A stretch of 64,000 nt of DNA from Kalaharituber pfeilii. Its lineage: Eukaryota > Ascomycota > Pezizomycetes > Pezizales > Pezizaceae. Below, one piece after another: positions 54,037-64,000 of this stretch. The notes under the pieces were generated by a model. That model was not told where the DNA came from. It worked only from the letters and a program-made list of their open reading frames with translations, and searched no databases. The stretch is taken from the NCBI GenBank assembly GCA_015179045.1, contig WHUZ01000027.1, forward strand, positions 434,001-498,000, read 5' to 3'. The translations under genes and the position numbers were made by a program. Numbering within the stretch: the stretch's first letter is position 1; each line of letters opens with the position of its first letter.

Positions 54037-54570
54037 CAGTAGACCTTCGATATAAGAATGTCATCGGGCGGGCGGGGGTATATTCTTATATCAAATATAT
54101 TCTTATATAGAATTATGTACAGGAAAGGCTCTGCGAGATACAGGAAAAGTGCAGAATATAAAAAGGGTGTAAAATAGGTTCAGGAAGTACAGGAAACAGA
54201 GAAGATGTCTACAACTAAAGAGAATAAGGTCCGCAAAAATGCTGAGCTGATGACCTGGGCCAGAGAAATCCGTAACTTTTCTTTGTCTATTTTTTGCACT
54301 CTTCACAGCTACTTTTAGCGCTTTCAATGCAACGCTGCTCCTTGTGTGGGTACTTCTTATCGATAAGCTTACTCTTATAGGCCTAGTGCAGCAAGCGAAT
54401 TTTGCGTTAAGCCCTATCGTCCAATATAAGAATATATACGGTGACTAAGCAGAAAACTTAAGAATATTCCTTAAATCAAATATATTTTATTTTGTATGAG
54501 GGGCGAGGGGAGGACATTCTTATATCAAATATATTCTTATGTCGGACATGCTAGTATCGAGAGTCTAGCC
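54037..54570. mobile_element. Pogo/mariner-like MITE
   Basis: Ends CAGTAGACCTTCGATATAAG (preceded by TA) and, inverted at the right, CTAGACTCTCGATACTAG: imperfect terminal inverted repeats. Inside, ATATTCTTATATCAAATATA occurs near both ends (about 54079 and 54514) and inverted in the middle (CAATATAAGAATATATAC). Non-coding. The right TA duplication is not clean. Confidence 0.55.
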
Positions 54571-55284
54571 CTTCGAGGATAGACATTTAGACCTTGTGCA
54601 CGTCGCACTTTTGCGCTATCGCCGAAGAATGGTATACCAAAGGTACACCGAAAATGGACTAATTTTTACGTCTCTAATTTTATATTCACTAACGGTAATA
54701 CATTTCACATACCTCAGGAACCTGCTAATATATTATATTCCGATGTGCTGCATGTATTGTAGATTGTAGAGTAAACTATGAGAACTGGCACTTGGTGTTC
54801 ACTTTTGTGTTGTAGCTAAACATGTAAATCCATTCTTGGTTCCATGCTTTGCAGCGCAGTCGCTAGGATAAATAATAAATGACCATTTCTCGATAGAACT
54901 GTAGATAAGGTTAGGGAATCGTGAATTTTTATGTAACTGGCTTCTACTGAGAGTAGTTATTGCCCCCAGTCCACAGCAGCCACCTAGACAATTAAAAAGC
55001 GAGCTAGCAACCATTGCACCCCTGCCGGTAGAACCTACAAAAGCAGATAGAAAATTTCTAGCTTACCGATCCTCTTGATCTAACTTCCGTTCTGAAATTC
55101 AAGATATAGTATAACAAACAACGAGGGAATATTAGCCTAACCTTTTAGGCAAACAAACATAACCACATTCTAGTAATGAAAGTAAACGTCATATCCTTGT
55201 GATTAGAGCATGGCTACTGCACCACTGCTGCTGTGACCACATCCGGTGTATCCTATCTGTAGCTCTCCTTTGAGGCTTGTTTCA
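54571..55284. other. Intergenic, no gene supported
   Basis: Only short unsupported frames. Confidence 0.35.
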
Positions 55285-55691
55285 CACGCGAAAGAGCTGG
55301 ATCATGGAAACAGTCCAAGAGTGATGGATATACTCGAGTACAGCTTTATTAGGGGGTGAACTGGATGGTGCATGGTGGGAGCGGATTAGGTGGGGCTCCG
55401 GGTGTTCTTTGAATAGTGAAGGGGACAACATGTGGGGGGTGGGAAGGGTCGGGGCGGAAGGTGCTGAACGTTGAAGAGGGGTTGCATGTTGAAGGGGATG
55501 GGGATAGGGAAGAACTGGTCGAAGCAGGTTATAGGTTGCAGATGGTGGCTTGAGGTAAACATGGATAGGGGCTGCAGTTGGAGGCTGTGTTAAATTTAGA
55601 ACGGAAGGTGGGACATTCTCATTGGAGCGGTTGAGGGGGAGGAGGAGAATAGAGCGATGGCGTTTACGGTTCGATTGTAGGGCAACATCTG
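55285..55691 (-). CDS. Possible exon, Pro/His/Ser-rich
   Basis: A 130-codon minus-strand open stretch preceded by a good acceptor (TTTTGCAG at about 55692). It starts DVALQSNRKRHRSILLLPL and contains PPTAAPIHVYLKPPSATYN and HAPSSSPPNKAVLEY; stop near 55285. The base composition differs from its flanks. No family recognised and no upstream exon identified. Confidence 0.25.
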
Positions 55692-55699
55692 CAAAACAT

Positions 55700-57100
55700 T
55701 TTACTGTCTATTTATTTCACGGGCATAACTAGCGCTGGAATTTAGAGGAAGAGAGTACTCATAGTTTATGATTAAACAATCAACAAATGATGGGCAGTTT
55801 TCGCACCTCGAGGCTGATCATTGTTCTATTAGTAGTGGTCGCTGATCTATGCATGTGTAGTGTAACCAAATTTTGCATTCTACTTACAGAATGCATAATG
55901 TTGTGTATGTTCTGTGCAGCGAGCTTCAGCTGAATGCTTTACTTGCAGAGATGAATTCCGAATACTCAAGCTTAAATAACTTCAATGAGTTTTTACCAAG
56001 ATATATCAGTATCTCTCGTGTTTTACTTGTTCTCATACACCGGCTCCAGCCCTTGGTACATATCCAGTGGAAGCGGAGTAGTTCAATGGGTTGATAATTG
56101 TTACGAAAGGTCTGGAGTGGAAGTGGGGTACATCTGCTTCGACAGACCTAGCGACAAAGCACTGTACTCCGGTCAAGGATAATTGCTACACTCCTCCATT
56201 ACGCTGCCGCTAGCCATTATTAGTCCTCGATACCCATTCAATGGGCGGTTAATGCGCGCAGGGTGCGATGGTTTACGCTTGACCCGAGGTCAGAGAGTTA
56301 GTGAAGCCAGCCTACATATGTCTTCCCCGCACTTGACAGCGTTGCTAAGATGAGCTAGGAGAAATTGGGTAAAGCTAAGAACATGTGCAGGTAGGAGATG
56401 GAAGCAAGGTTCCCGGCCTTTCTACTCGGAACAAACCGAAAGGTTGCAAGGTGCACGGCTGCAACGCTACATACTGTAGTACCTGAGGGGTGGTAAACTC
56501 TAAAAGGTCTTGTAGCAGTGGGAACGATACTGCTGCTGATCACTTGAATGATCCTTGTACCTGCAGATAAACACAGCTTGAAAACAGCTGAAGTGAATAC
56601 AGATGTTTGAATTCAGATGTTCAGCCCACAGCACTGCCATTGCCCCGTAATCTTTTCTTTATTATAACGTAATCGACTCCCCAGCCATGACGAGTTTATA
56701 AATATGGGAGACATGCAGCATGAATAAAGAAACGTAAAAATAGAAAATATTACTATCAATTCAGACTAGGGACACATCTAACAGCATACCCACTCCAACA
56801 CTTACCAGATTTCAGCATCCGTTTGCGAATCCTCACAAATCCCTTACAGGCGCTGGTATTTTTTTTAAACCCTGCACATTCAGCAGACTCAATTGCAGGT
56901 TGTTTCAAAATCGAGGGCTGTTATGGTCCGCTCGCGAATTAGGTGGGGTTCTTGAGCGTAAGCGGTCCGCTAGCGAATCACCATTTACTTGTTTTTTTGT
57001 TTTTTTTTTTCCCTCCTCGTTCTGTTGGAGGTGAAGAGAGAAATGAAAGTCCCAAAGGCCTCTAGACCAGGTACATGGTTCAATGTTGAAGGCAGAGTAT
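55700..57100. other. Intergenic, no gene supported
   Basis: Short frames only. A T-rich run at 56990-57011 is not attached to a recognisable tail. Confidence 0.35.
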
Positions 57101-57150
57101 CTCGTCATAGCCTCTAGGGTGCATGGTATACAAGTATAACATAAGAATAA
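57101..57150 (+). repeat. Degenerate tail-A copy
   Basis: CTCGTCATAGCCTCTAGGGT, then a diverged GTATACAAGTATAACATA end and an A-rich run. It is an older copy than the others. Confidence 0.55.
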
Positions 57151-57779
57151 ATATTTGGAGAGAAATGAAAAGAAACCTATAGTATGTACATAATTCAACA
57201 CCTACCTACTCTATGGCGAGTTCGAAGGACACAGTGAGTTTGATAGCGATCAGCGCGGTGGGTTGACCTATGGATACAGGTCCAAGAGCCCTTGAAGCCC
57301 ATGAGGTCGCCTGCCAAGGGTAATATGTTCTGGACCACTCGTTACTGTATAGATATACATGTATAGTTTTTCACTTCCAATGCTCTGAAGTCCTATCGCT
57401 TGCCAGCGATAGCTTGGTTGCTCAGCAATTGAGCCTTCCCAGTGACGTAACATATAAGCTGAAGCAAGACATAAGCTGAATTATCATCATGGTAGCTGAA
57501 CTCGAGGGACCAGATTTTGAACGGACCAGAACAGGGCTACGTTACACAACATCTTTTGCCGTATGCTTGAAAGATTAGGTTACAAGGGATTACATGTGCT
57601 ATGAGTATGATAGATATGATATTGATGACAAGCACGCACTCGACTCGATGCTATCCACACCAGTCACGCTCAACTTGTACTGCAATACAATTTCTAATCT
57701 GGGGCTGCAATAGGCCGCACTTGCAGAATATATCCCCCGGTGCAGACATAAGTTTCCTGCATGCTGTTGGCTGTAGAAG

Positions 57780-57843
57780 TTTTTTTTTTTTTTTTTTTTA
57801 AATATCACGTAACCCCGCTTGCAGCTGTTCGCCATGGCGGGGC
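57780..57843 (-). repeat. Tail-B mini-retroposon with 11-bp TSD
   Basis: Minus strand CCCCGCCATGGCGAACAGCT, then GCAAGCGGGGTTACGTGATA and about 20 A. Duplications GGCTGTAGAAG at 57769-57779 and 57844-57854. Confidence 0.93.
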
Positions 57844-57854
57844 GGCTGTAGAAG

Positions 57855-58281
57855 GTAAGTGACTGTACTATGAAATGATCTGGTAGGAATCAATCGCTGC
57901 GTGCATATAGATGCAACATCCAATGGCTCATGTCTGTATCGAAAACTAGTGGCTGCATGCGCTCTTTTTAGTAATCTACGAGAGACAATAACGAAATCTG
58001 TAATAGTAGACCCTGTCACGAAAAGACAAAATTTCTGCGGAGTGAGATATATTTAACGATTCAGTGTTGCGCCTGCTACTTTATAGAAACGGACACCCTA
58101 CAACTAATTCAGTGTCTAGCATCAACATTCCGCTGAATACATAGATTCGATTTATTGCGGGTTCGTATACGTCCATCGAAGAGGGAAGAGTGAAGAAATT
58201 ATAATTAGGTGCTGACTTGATGGCACAGCTTGAAAATCAACCGTGATCACCTGAGAGATAGCCGCACCTTTTGTCATCATC
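57855..58281. other. Upstream region of the FAD oxidoreductase
   Basis: No gene. An AT-rich TATATTTAA sequence at about 58049-58056 and a CACCTGAGAGATAGCCGCACC leader segment precede the ATG at 58282. Confidence 0.35.
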
Positions 58282-59949
58282 ATGGATATCTTAACTTCCA
58301 AAGAACAACTAAATGGTCTAGAGATTTATTTCCCAGGATCTCCCGATTATGAACGTTCGGTCGCCACTCCGAATCTCTTGTACCGCTATATGACACCTCT
58401 TTTTGTGGTGAAGGCCAGTACCTTCTCCCATGTGCAGGCAACTGTTCAGCTTGCAAAAAAATTGGGTGTCAGCATCACAGTCAAGAATGGCGGCCATTCA
58501 TTTGCAGGTTTTTCCAATAGTGATGATGGAATCTTGTTGGACATCTCCGAGATGAGAAAAGTCGAAATTAAGATTGAAAAGACCGAGACGGATGAAGGTA
58601 CCTTGACGCTAGAAGGGGGTGCGCTCTGGAACGATGCATACAAACTATTAATAAATCGCCGTGTCGATCGCGACCAGTACATCGTCATCGGTGGCCGATG
58701 CTCCGCTGTAGGTGTGAGTGGCTTCACTCTGGGCGGGGGCCTCAGTCCGTTCACGCGAAGCTACGGAATGGCAATCGACCAGTTAAAGGAGGTTACTATC
58801 GTTACTGCCGAAGGTGATTTGGTTACTCTTAAAGATAGCGAACTCGAGGATGAATGTAAAAAGAAGTTATTCTGGGCGCTCCGTGGCTCTGGTGGGGGTA
58901 ATTTTGGTATTTTGGTAAGGATGAAGGTCAAAGTACACAAGCTGAAAGATTCCTCTGGTACGGTGGTGAGTGGGAAATTCATGTTGCAACCAGCGGACTC
59001 CAATATACAGCACTTACAGGACTTCATTGAACTGGTGAAACCATTGTATCTCGCCAACTGGCCAAATGAGATAACCCTCGATACCGTCTGGACTTGTGAC
59101 CTGGCTGGGGGACCGACTCCGTTCGCAACCACGTGCAATGTTTGTTACAACGGCAACAAGAAGGATTTTGACACAGCTATCGAAAAGTGCCTTAAACGAC
59201 ACCCAAAGTTAGCAAGGGAAATGAAAGACAAATCTCTTGCAGAAAAATCTACACTCTTCTTGCATGAGACGCTCCCGGACCAATGGTCAGAGGAACAGGG
59301 AAGATTTTGCCCAGTCAGCAAGTCGTACAACATCCACAGCTCCTTCGTCTATGAGAACGACAAAACCACAATAGATGGAGTAACTTGGGCTATCACAGAC
59401 CTCATGATAGAATTCAGGAAAAAATTCTCGGGCTCAAAAAGTCTCTTGGAATTCAAGATGATCCATGGCGGCGGAAAAGCAAGCGAAGTCGGAAGTCATG
59501 AAACAGCATTTCCGTGGCGTAAAGGCGTTTATTTCGGGCATATAGCCATCCAGTGGGTCGACAAATGGCTCGAGACGGATATGAGGGGATTTTACACAAC
59601 CTGCAGAAAGAAACTCGTGCCCTATTCCATGGATGGGAAGGCTGCATTCATCAATTTTACAGACAGGGACTTACGAAATTGGCAGCACGCATATTATGGC
59701 AGCAATTACAAAGAGTTGCAGGAAGTTAAATTACATTGGGATCCATCGAACTTTTTCAACTTTGAGCAAAGTATCAAGGGTGCGCGACAGCAAGTAGAGC
59801 AACAGGAGGAACCAGATCTAGAAGAACAGGCGGAAGGAGAGTACGAACCGTTGGCACAAGTGATGAAATCGTGGGAGAGATTTGTACTTCCACAGGCTAC
59901 ATTTGAGGAGCTTGCGAGGATTGTAGGACATTCATGCCCGAAATGTTGA
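58282..59949 (+). CDS. FAD-linked oxidoreductase (FAD_binding_4 + BBE)
   Basis: Intronless, 555 residues. The N-terminal p-cresol methylhydroxylase-type FAD domain (about 35-220) contains VKNGGHSFAGFS, whose His72 is the expected 8-alpha-histidyl FAD site. GGRCSAVGVSGFTLGGGLS follows, whose Cys140 is placed for the second (6-S-cysteinyl) bond, so bicovalent flavin is likely. The downstream FAD element WALRGSGGGNFGI is intact. The BBE (berberine bridge-like) motif YYGSNYKELQEVKLHWDPSN and FFNFEQSI ends near residue 498. Such enzymes oxidise sugars, alcohols or secondary metabolites; the substrate cannot be read. There is no signal peptide, unlike many secreted relatives. An acidic Gln/Glu-rich extension of about 57 residues after BBE is unusual. 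No biosynthetic cluster genes adjoin it. Confidence 0.92.
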   Translation: MDILTSKEQLNGLEIYFPGSPDYERSVATPNLLYRYMTPLFVVKASTFSHVQATVQLAKKLGVSITVKNGGHSFAGFSNSDDGILLDISEMRKVEIKIEKTETDEGTLTLEGGALWNDAYKLLINRRVDRDQYIVIGGRCSAVGVSGFTLGGGLSPFTRSYGMAIDQLKEVTIVTAEGDLVTLKDSELEDECKKKLFWALRGSGGGNFGILVRMKVKVHKLKDSSGTVVSGKFMLQPADSNIQHLQDFIELVKPLYLANWPNEITLDTVWTCDLAGGPTPFATTCNVCYNGNKKDFDTAIEKCLKRHPKLAREMKDKSLAEKSTLFLHETLPDQWSEEQGRFCPVSKSYNIHSSFVYENDKTTIDGVTWAITDLMIEFRKKFSGSKSLLEFKMIHGGGKASEVGSHETAFPWRKGVYFGHIAIQWVDKWLETDMRGFYTTCRKKLVPYSMDGKAAFINFTDRDLRNWQHAYYGSNYKELQEVKLHWDPSNFFNFEQSIKGARQQVEQQEEPDLEEQAEGEYEPLAQVMKSWERFVLPQATFEELARIVGHSCPKC

Positions 59950-62900
59950 ATCCAAATCTGATTTCAGATCGAGGTTTTCTCGAACCTCTGGATTTCCAGT
60001 ATGGATTTATATGTTTCTATTTTCTTGTATTTAAGCTGATCTTGGGGACCTCCTTCAAACCAGGAAAAAGAGAAAATCAACTTTAGACTGAGAAAGTACT
60101 GGTTGTAAGCTTGGCGGCGGTAGGGCAACTCTTAAACAACATTTGAATATTTCCGTCCTCGTAAGACACATCCCACGCGAATTGCAGTCCATCTCTCAAT
60201 TGCAGTTATGCAACTAGCTACTCATCTCCACTAATAGAATCAATGGATTACCGGGCAACTTTTGTACAGTTCCTATAATGGAAGCCCCCCAAAGTTCAGT
60301 TAGCTAGCACTCCCAGTATGCCAAAATATGTCGTGACTATATGGCAAAAGTCTTCGTTACTCCCTACTTTGCAATAACAGGAAAACCAGAAAGATGTTGT
60401 ACTTAATTTTCTCCCGGTTAGCAATCAAAAGGCTACTTAGTATGTAGAGATTTAGACTTGACTTGATCAATGCTGACAGAGCGATAATAGAAGTAGAAAT
60501 AGACCACAATACAAATTGCCAAAAATGGCTTCGCTACGTATTCGCATTTTCCAATACTTTATCTTCCTCGTTTCCTCTATATTTAGCTACTTGTTTCCGG
60601 AGGGTAGTTCCGTGACATGATTGATGATGTAAGAGGATTCATTGCGCTCCCGGAGAGTTGTATTTGTATGTCGGGAGTTCTGGCATGGGCTCTGAGACAA
60701 TCCAGTGGTGTACTCCATACGGTAACGGGGATCGGTCGCTAGTAGACTAGCATACAAGATTATTTAGGTGTCATCTCGGTTCACAGAAGGGCCTAACCCC
60801 CCGTCACCTCCAGCTCTGTAATAAATTCTTCAACCTAAACACAAGCATTTCCATGGGAAAGGTACCATAATTGTGCAGGTCTTCCAGAAATCAACCTAAG
60901 CTCTTCCTCATCGTGCCGCCCCTCTCCCCCTTGTTTACCTATTCTATATCTTCCTTACCGACTCCATCCGGAGGGTGCTCACTACCCTCATGATTCCTCT
61001 CTGTGGCAATACTATTGGCTGATTGCCCGTATCTGGATCCTCCGATTGACTCCCTAGGCTTGATGTTGGGCAACAGTGAAGCCCTCAGGAGTCCAGTTAT
61101 CGAAATAAGAATTCTGTCAAGCCCCAGCTCGCATCCCTCGATCTATCTATGTAGGTTGTGCAGGCGGAAAGGTTATGGTTGCACTGGTTTTCAATCCCGT
61201 CCTTTCAAAGTCGTTAATTTCTGCACAACAGAACTGAGGCGTCGAGATTTATGTTGCTTGAGATTGGTTGAGTAGAAATCTGCGCATCATAAGTCTATCT
61301 TAATACAATATCCTACCACATATCCAGAACAAAAGATGCTGATACCACTAGGTCTTATCTATCTCTTCTGATACGTACTCCACCTCCGGCATCAAATTCT
61401 TGATCGGCATAAATAAGAATTTGGAGAGGAAAAATAAAAGTATTATAACGAGAGCGATGCATAGGGACGCTGACACCTATGATACAGTTATTTCTTGCAC
61501 TTCACAAATTGCCCCCTAGAAATAAAGCTGGTTCAACTGGCGCCAAGCTCAGTATGGGTGAAAGAGACAAGCCTCACACTAGCCTATACCATACGCTGCT
61601 TTAAAGACTAATTTTTCGGAGCATTTACTTCCTGCTTTTCCCTCATCTACCTATCCAACATTTGGAAATGACTACCTAACTATGTGAATATCAATTATGC
61701 ACTCCAAACCGGGGTATTATCAACAATGCATTATCTTATACTCGCCGGCTAGAAAAGTACTGGGGCGACCGAATGATGTATGCAAACTATGCGATATTGG
61801 GAACCGCGTATCATGCAGTTCTGATTTACGCAACTACAGTAGATGAAACAATTCAGCGGAGCGGAGCCTATGGGGGTTTAGCAAGCAGTCAGTTGGGTAG
61901 TTCAGTATGCAAGGACTACAGGGAGGTCCAGCAGGCAGTACAATAGGGAGTTCAGCACAGCAGGGATCCAAAGCCAAGTAATACATGTAGAGAACCCAGT
62001 ATGTATTCCATTCATAATTATTACAAGCGCGAACACTAATACAATGAACGAAGGTTGATGTTTTTGGGAGAGTAGAAATTTGCTGATTGATCATCTTTAT
62101 AACAAATTTTACACCATTCTGCAACTACAGTCAGGCTTGCTTCATCCATTAAATTTCTTGAGCACATATCTGCATGGCTAACAAAATTGAAACTTTGGGG
62201 AGAAAAGTAGAACCAGCGCGAAATCTTGAAAGAAAACTTCGGAACGATAGAAATCTGGATTTCTACTATTTCTGCGGGAAAAACTCTGGACGCAAAAGGC
62301 CCTTCGCGATTGAACCAGTACCTAAGCGAGCTATTCATGAGCTACTGAATTTGACGGGATAGCAGAGACGACAGTTGCGGGAATACAACTCACAGCAACC
62401 ATGGGGCAAAATAACTGTCCAGTGAGCACAAATTGTAGATATGGCATCGGAAAATATAGAAAATTATATTCTGCATGTGTTCGCCAAATGGAGCAATTTG
62501 CGCAATGTCAAATTCGGTATACGCAGACTTGCCATCTTGAGGCTTTTTACGTTTGAGGTGTGAGATGATGGTGCCTCAGGACCTGCAGGTGCCACCGATT
62601 ATTCGTTCATGCTCGTGATATATAAAATGGCTTGTCATGATAGGGATCACGCTCCGGGAGATAGGGCCTCATGTTTATAGATGTATTCTCACTAGTGAGA
62701 GAAAACAAATACAGTAGCTACAGTGTAACAGGTTCCTAATTCAAGCAGGCGCTCAGCCTGCTCGAGAAAATGGACAGGGTCTTGGCATATGACTGGCGCG
62801 CGGGAGAATGCTCTATTGGGACTGCAGACTCGAGCACTTGCAATGAATCTCAATGGACTCATAAATAACCGAACACTATAAATTGTAGGAAAGGTACTTC

Positions 62901-63417
62901 GACGCCTCGACCACGATATCCGCTGGGAGGAGGTATGTACCTTGCGTATAGCTCGCGACGCAGAAGCGCTAGCTATTGGTACACGCGATTGAGACATAAA
63001 GGAGCGAAATAAAACAACTTGTCACGTAAGATCGCATAAGTCGCCTTGTTGGCCCCTCATCTGCGTTTTTGTACTTTCATTATTTCGTGAAAAGAACACA
63101 CGAAAGAGCATGACTGGAACCTCTGCATTTCCTATCCGTACTATCCATATCCATAGAAAGTTCAAGTAACTACCCATGAAACGTCTCTTTAATTACCTGA
63201 ATACCCAAACTAGTGATATCCAATAGTCATATATCTTATGGAGAACTCTCTAGCACTAAATATCAACTCGCTTTTACCAGCCAAGAAATTCCCTAGCTAG
63301 CTATCTGAAGATTTAACATCCCGGTCAGCTAGCAAGCGTAATTATAGCTACAGTCGAACCTCTCATATCGGTTATCAAATATCACCTCATATCCAGTAAG
63401 AGAGGTCTATTGAACGG

Positions 63418-63420
<3 letters not shown>
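59950..63420. other. 3.5-kb gene-free stretch
   Basis: No coding region, RNA gene or tail-family repeat could be supported; the frames are short and domainless. Confidence 0.4.
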
Positions 63421-63450
<30 letters not shown>

Positions 63451-63504
63451 CTTTTTTTTTTTTTATATCAGTACTTGCATGCCGCCCTATGGGCTATGGC
63501 GAGG
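63421..63504 (-). repeat. Tail-A mini-retroposon with 13-bp TSD
   Basis: Minus strand ACCTCGCCATAGCCCATAGG, then GCGGCATGCAAGTACTGATA and a 45-nt A-rich tail. Duplications TATTGAACGGAGA at 63408-63420 and 63505-63517. Confidence 0.95.
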
Positions 63505-63617
63505 TATTGAACGGAGAGTCTATCTACATACACATAGTGCCAATACATGGATTGAAGCAAGTTAACAATATACAGGCTTGATATAGAGAAAAAAATGTAG
63601 GCTAAGTACCTTGAGAC

Positions 63618-64000
63618 TTAGAAGAGGTGCCTTTGGGGTCCAGAGGAGGTGCCTTGGGGCCCCAGGGTGCTTCGAGATCGAGTGGAGAAGTAGTTGGTGA
63701 TTATAACTTGATGAGCAGGGCGGACAGGATTGAATGATGTCAGCTGACTCTCCAATCGAATAAGTAAACTTTCTAGTGCCCCAATCTCACCCATCTGATT
63801 GAATTGTAGGAGCTGTTTGGATATATGGTTTAAATGTCGAAGCACCTCTTCTGCCCCACTTACAGAAACTAGAGGTAGCTCTTCTTCATCCTCTTCATCG
63901 GAATGGTGAGTGGTAATTGTTTTGAGTTCAAGTCAGATATTCTTCACATTATAGCTTCAGACGAAGGTCTATACACTATGTTCACTTGATGTTCCTCACC
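63618..64000 (-). pseudogene. C-terminus of a pogo/Tigger-type DDE transposase (partial)
   Basis: The minus-strand frame reads TTHHSDEEDEEELPLVSVSG, AEEVLRHLNHISKQLLQF and HQVIITNYF. An acidic segment, a P-x-V-S block, a coiled coil and a terminal Q-x-x-IT-x-(F/Y)F motif are typical of the end of pogo-like transposases. A TGA a few codons upstream (about 63940) suggests decay. The DDE core would lie beyond the window edge. Confidence 0.5.

Overview
The window reads as nuclear DNA of a filamentous ascomycete fungus. The evidence is short GT-AG introns (about 40-150 nt), a Zn2Cys6 transcription factor, a long fungal-type tyrosinase, a NACHT-ankyrin (NLR-like) gene, an intron-bearing tRNA-Arg, and Tad1-like LINEs carrying RNase H domains. 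The species cannot be named from the sequence. The region is gene-poor and repeat-rich, in the style of a TE-expanded genome.

Layout. 0.8-3.7 kb: a twelve-exon tyrosinase on the plus strand. 4-12 kb: repeats, a solo LTR, an eIF2A-derived chimeric pseudogene (5.7-7.2 kb) and an unrecognised decayed gene (8.4-9.5 kb). 12.2-15.4 kb: a copia-type LTR element with a half-tRNA primer site, broken up by LINE-A copies. 15.6-16.6 kb: a divergent histone-H3-like gene with an acidic tail (minus strand). 17.3-18.1 kb: a LINE-B copy. 20.3-20.9 kb: a hAT-like MITE with a perfect 8-bp target duplication. 21.5-24.8 kb: a large intronless, GC-rich ankyrin gene (minus). 26.3-28.6 kb: a decayed LINE-A copy holding a nested solo LTR. 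32-36 kb: a Zn2Cys6 regulator whose frame is broken at several points. 36.8 kb: tRNA-Arg(CCT). 39.6-40.7 kb: a decayed conserved fungal gene. 41.6-42.8 kb: an IRG-like dynamin-family GTPase with a predicted N-myristoylation site. 43.3-46.9 kb: a dense LINE cluster. 47.7-51.1 kb: a broken NACHT-ankyrin gene. 54 kb: a pogo-like MITE. 58.3-59.9 kb: an intact FAD-linked (BBE) oxidoreductase. The right edge enters the C-terminus of a pogo-type transposase.

The dominant signal is a swarm of roughly thirty copies of two unrelated LINE 3' tails (tail A and tail B here). Most are only 40-100 bp, end in poly(A), and many are bounded by clear 7-13 bp target-site duplications. One is only 37 bp including its poly(A). 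Both tails fold into a GC-rich hairpin followed by a similar GTAATGATAT/ACGTGATAT end before the poly(A). At least five sit inside introns of recognisable genes; in the tyrosinase the insertion duplicated the 5' splice site.

The IRG-like GTPase, the NACHT-ankyrin remnant and other ankyrin sequences are the kind of genes associated with fungal self/non-self recognition. That they act together is inference only. Exon boundaries given here are read by eye from splice signals and protein-family continuity; none has transcript support.
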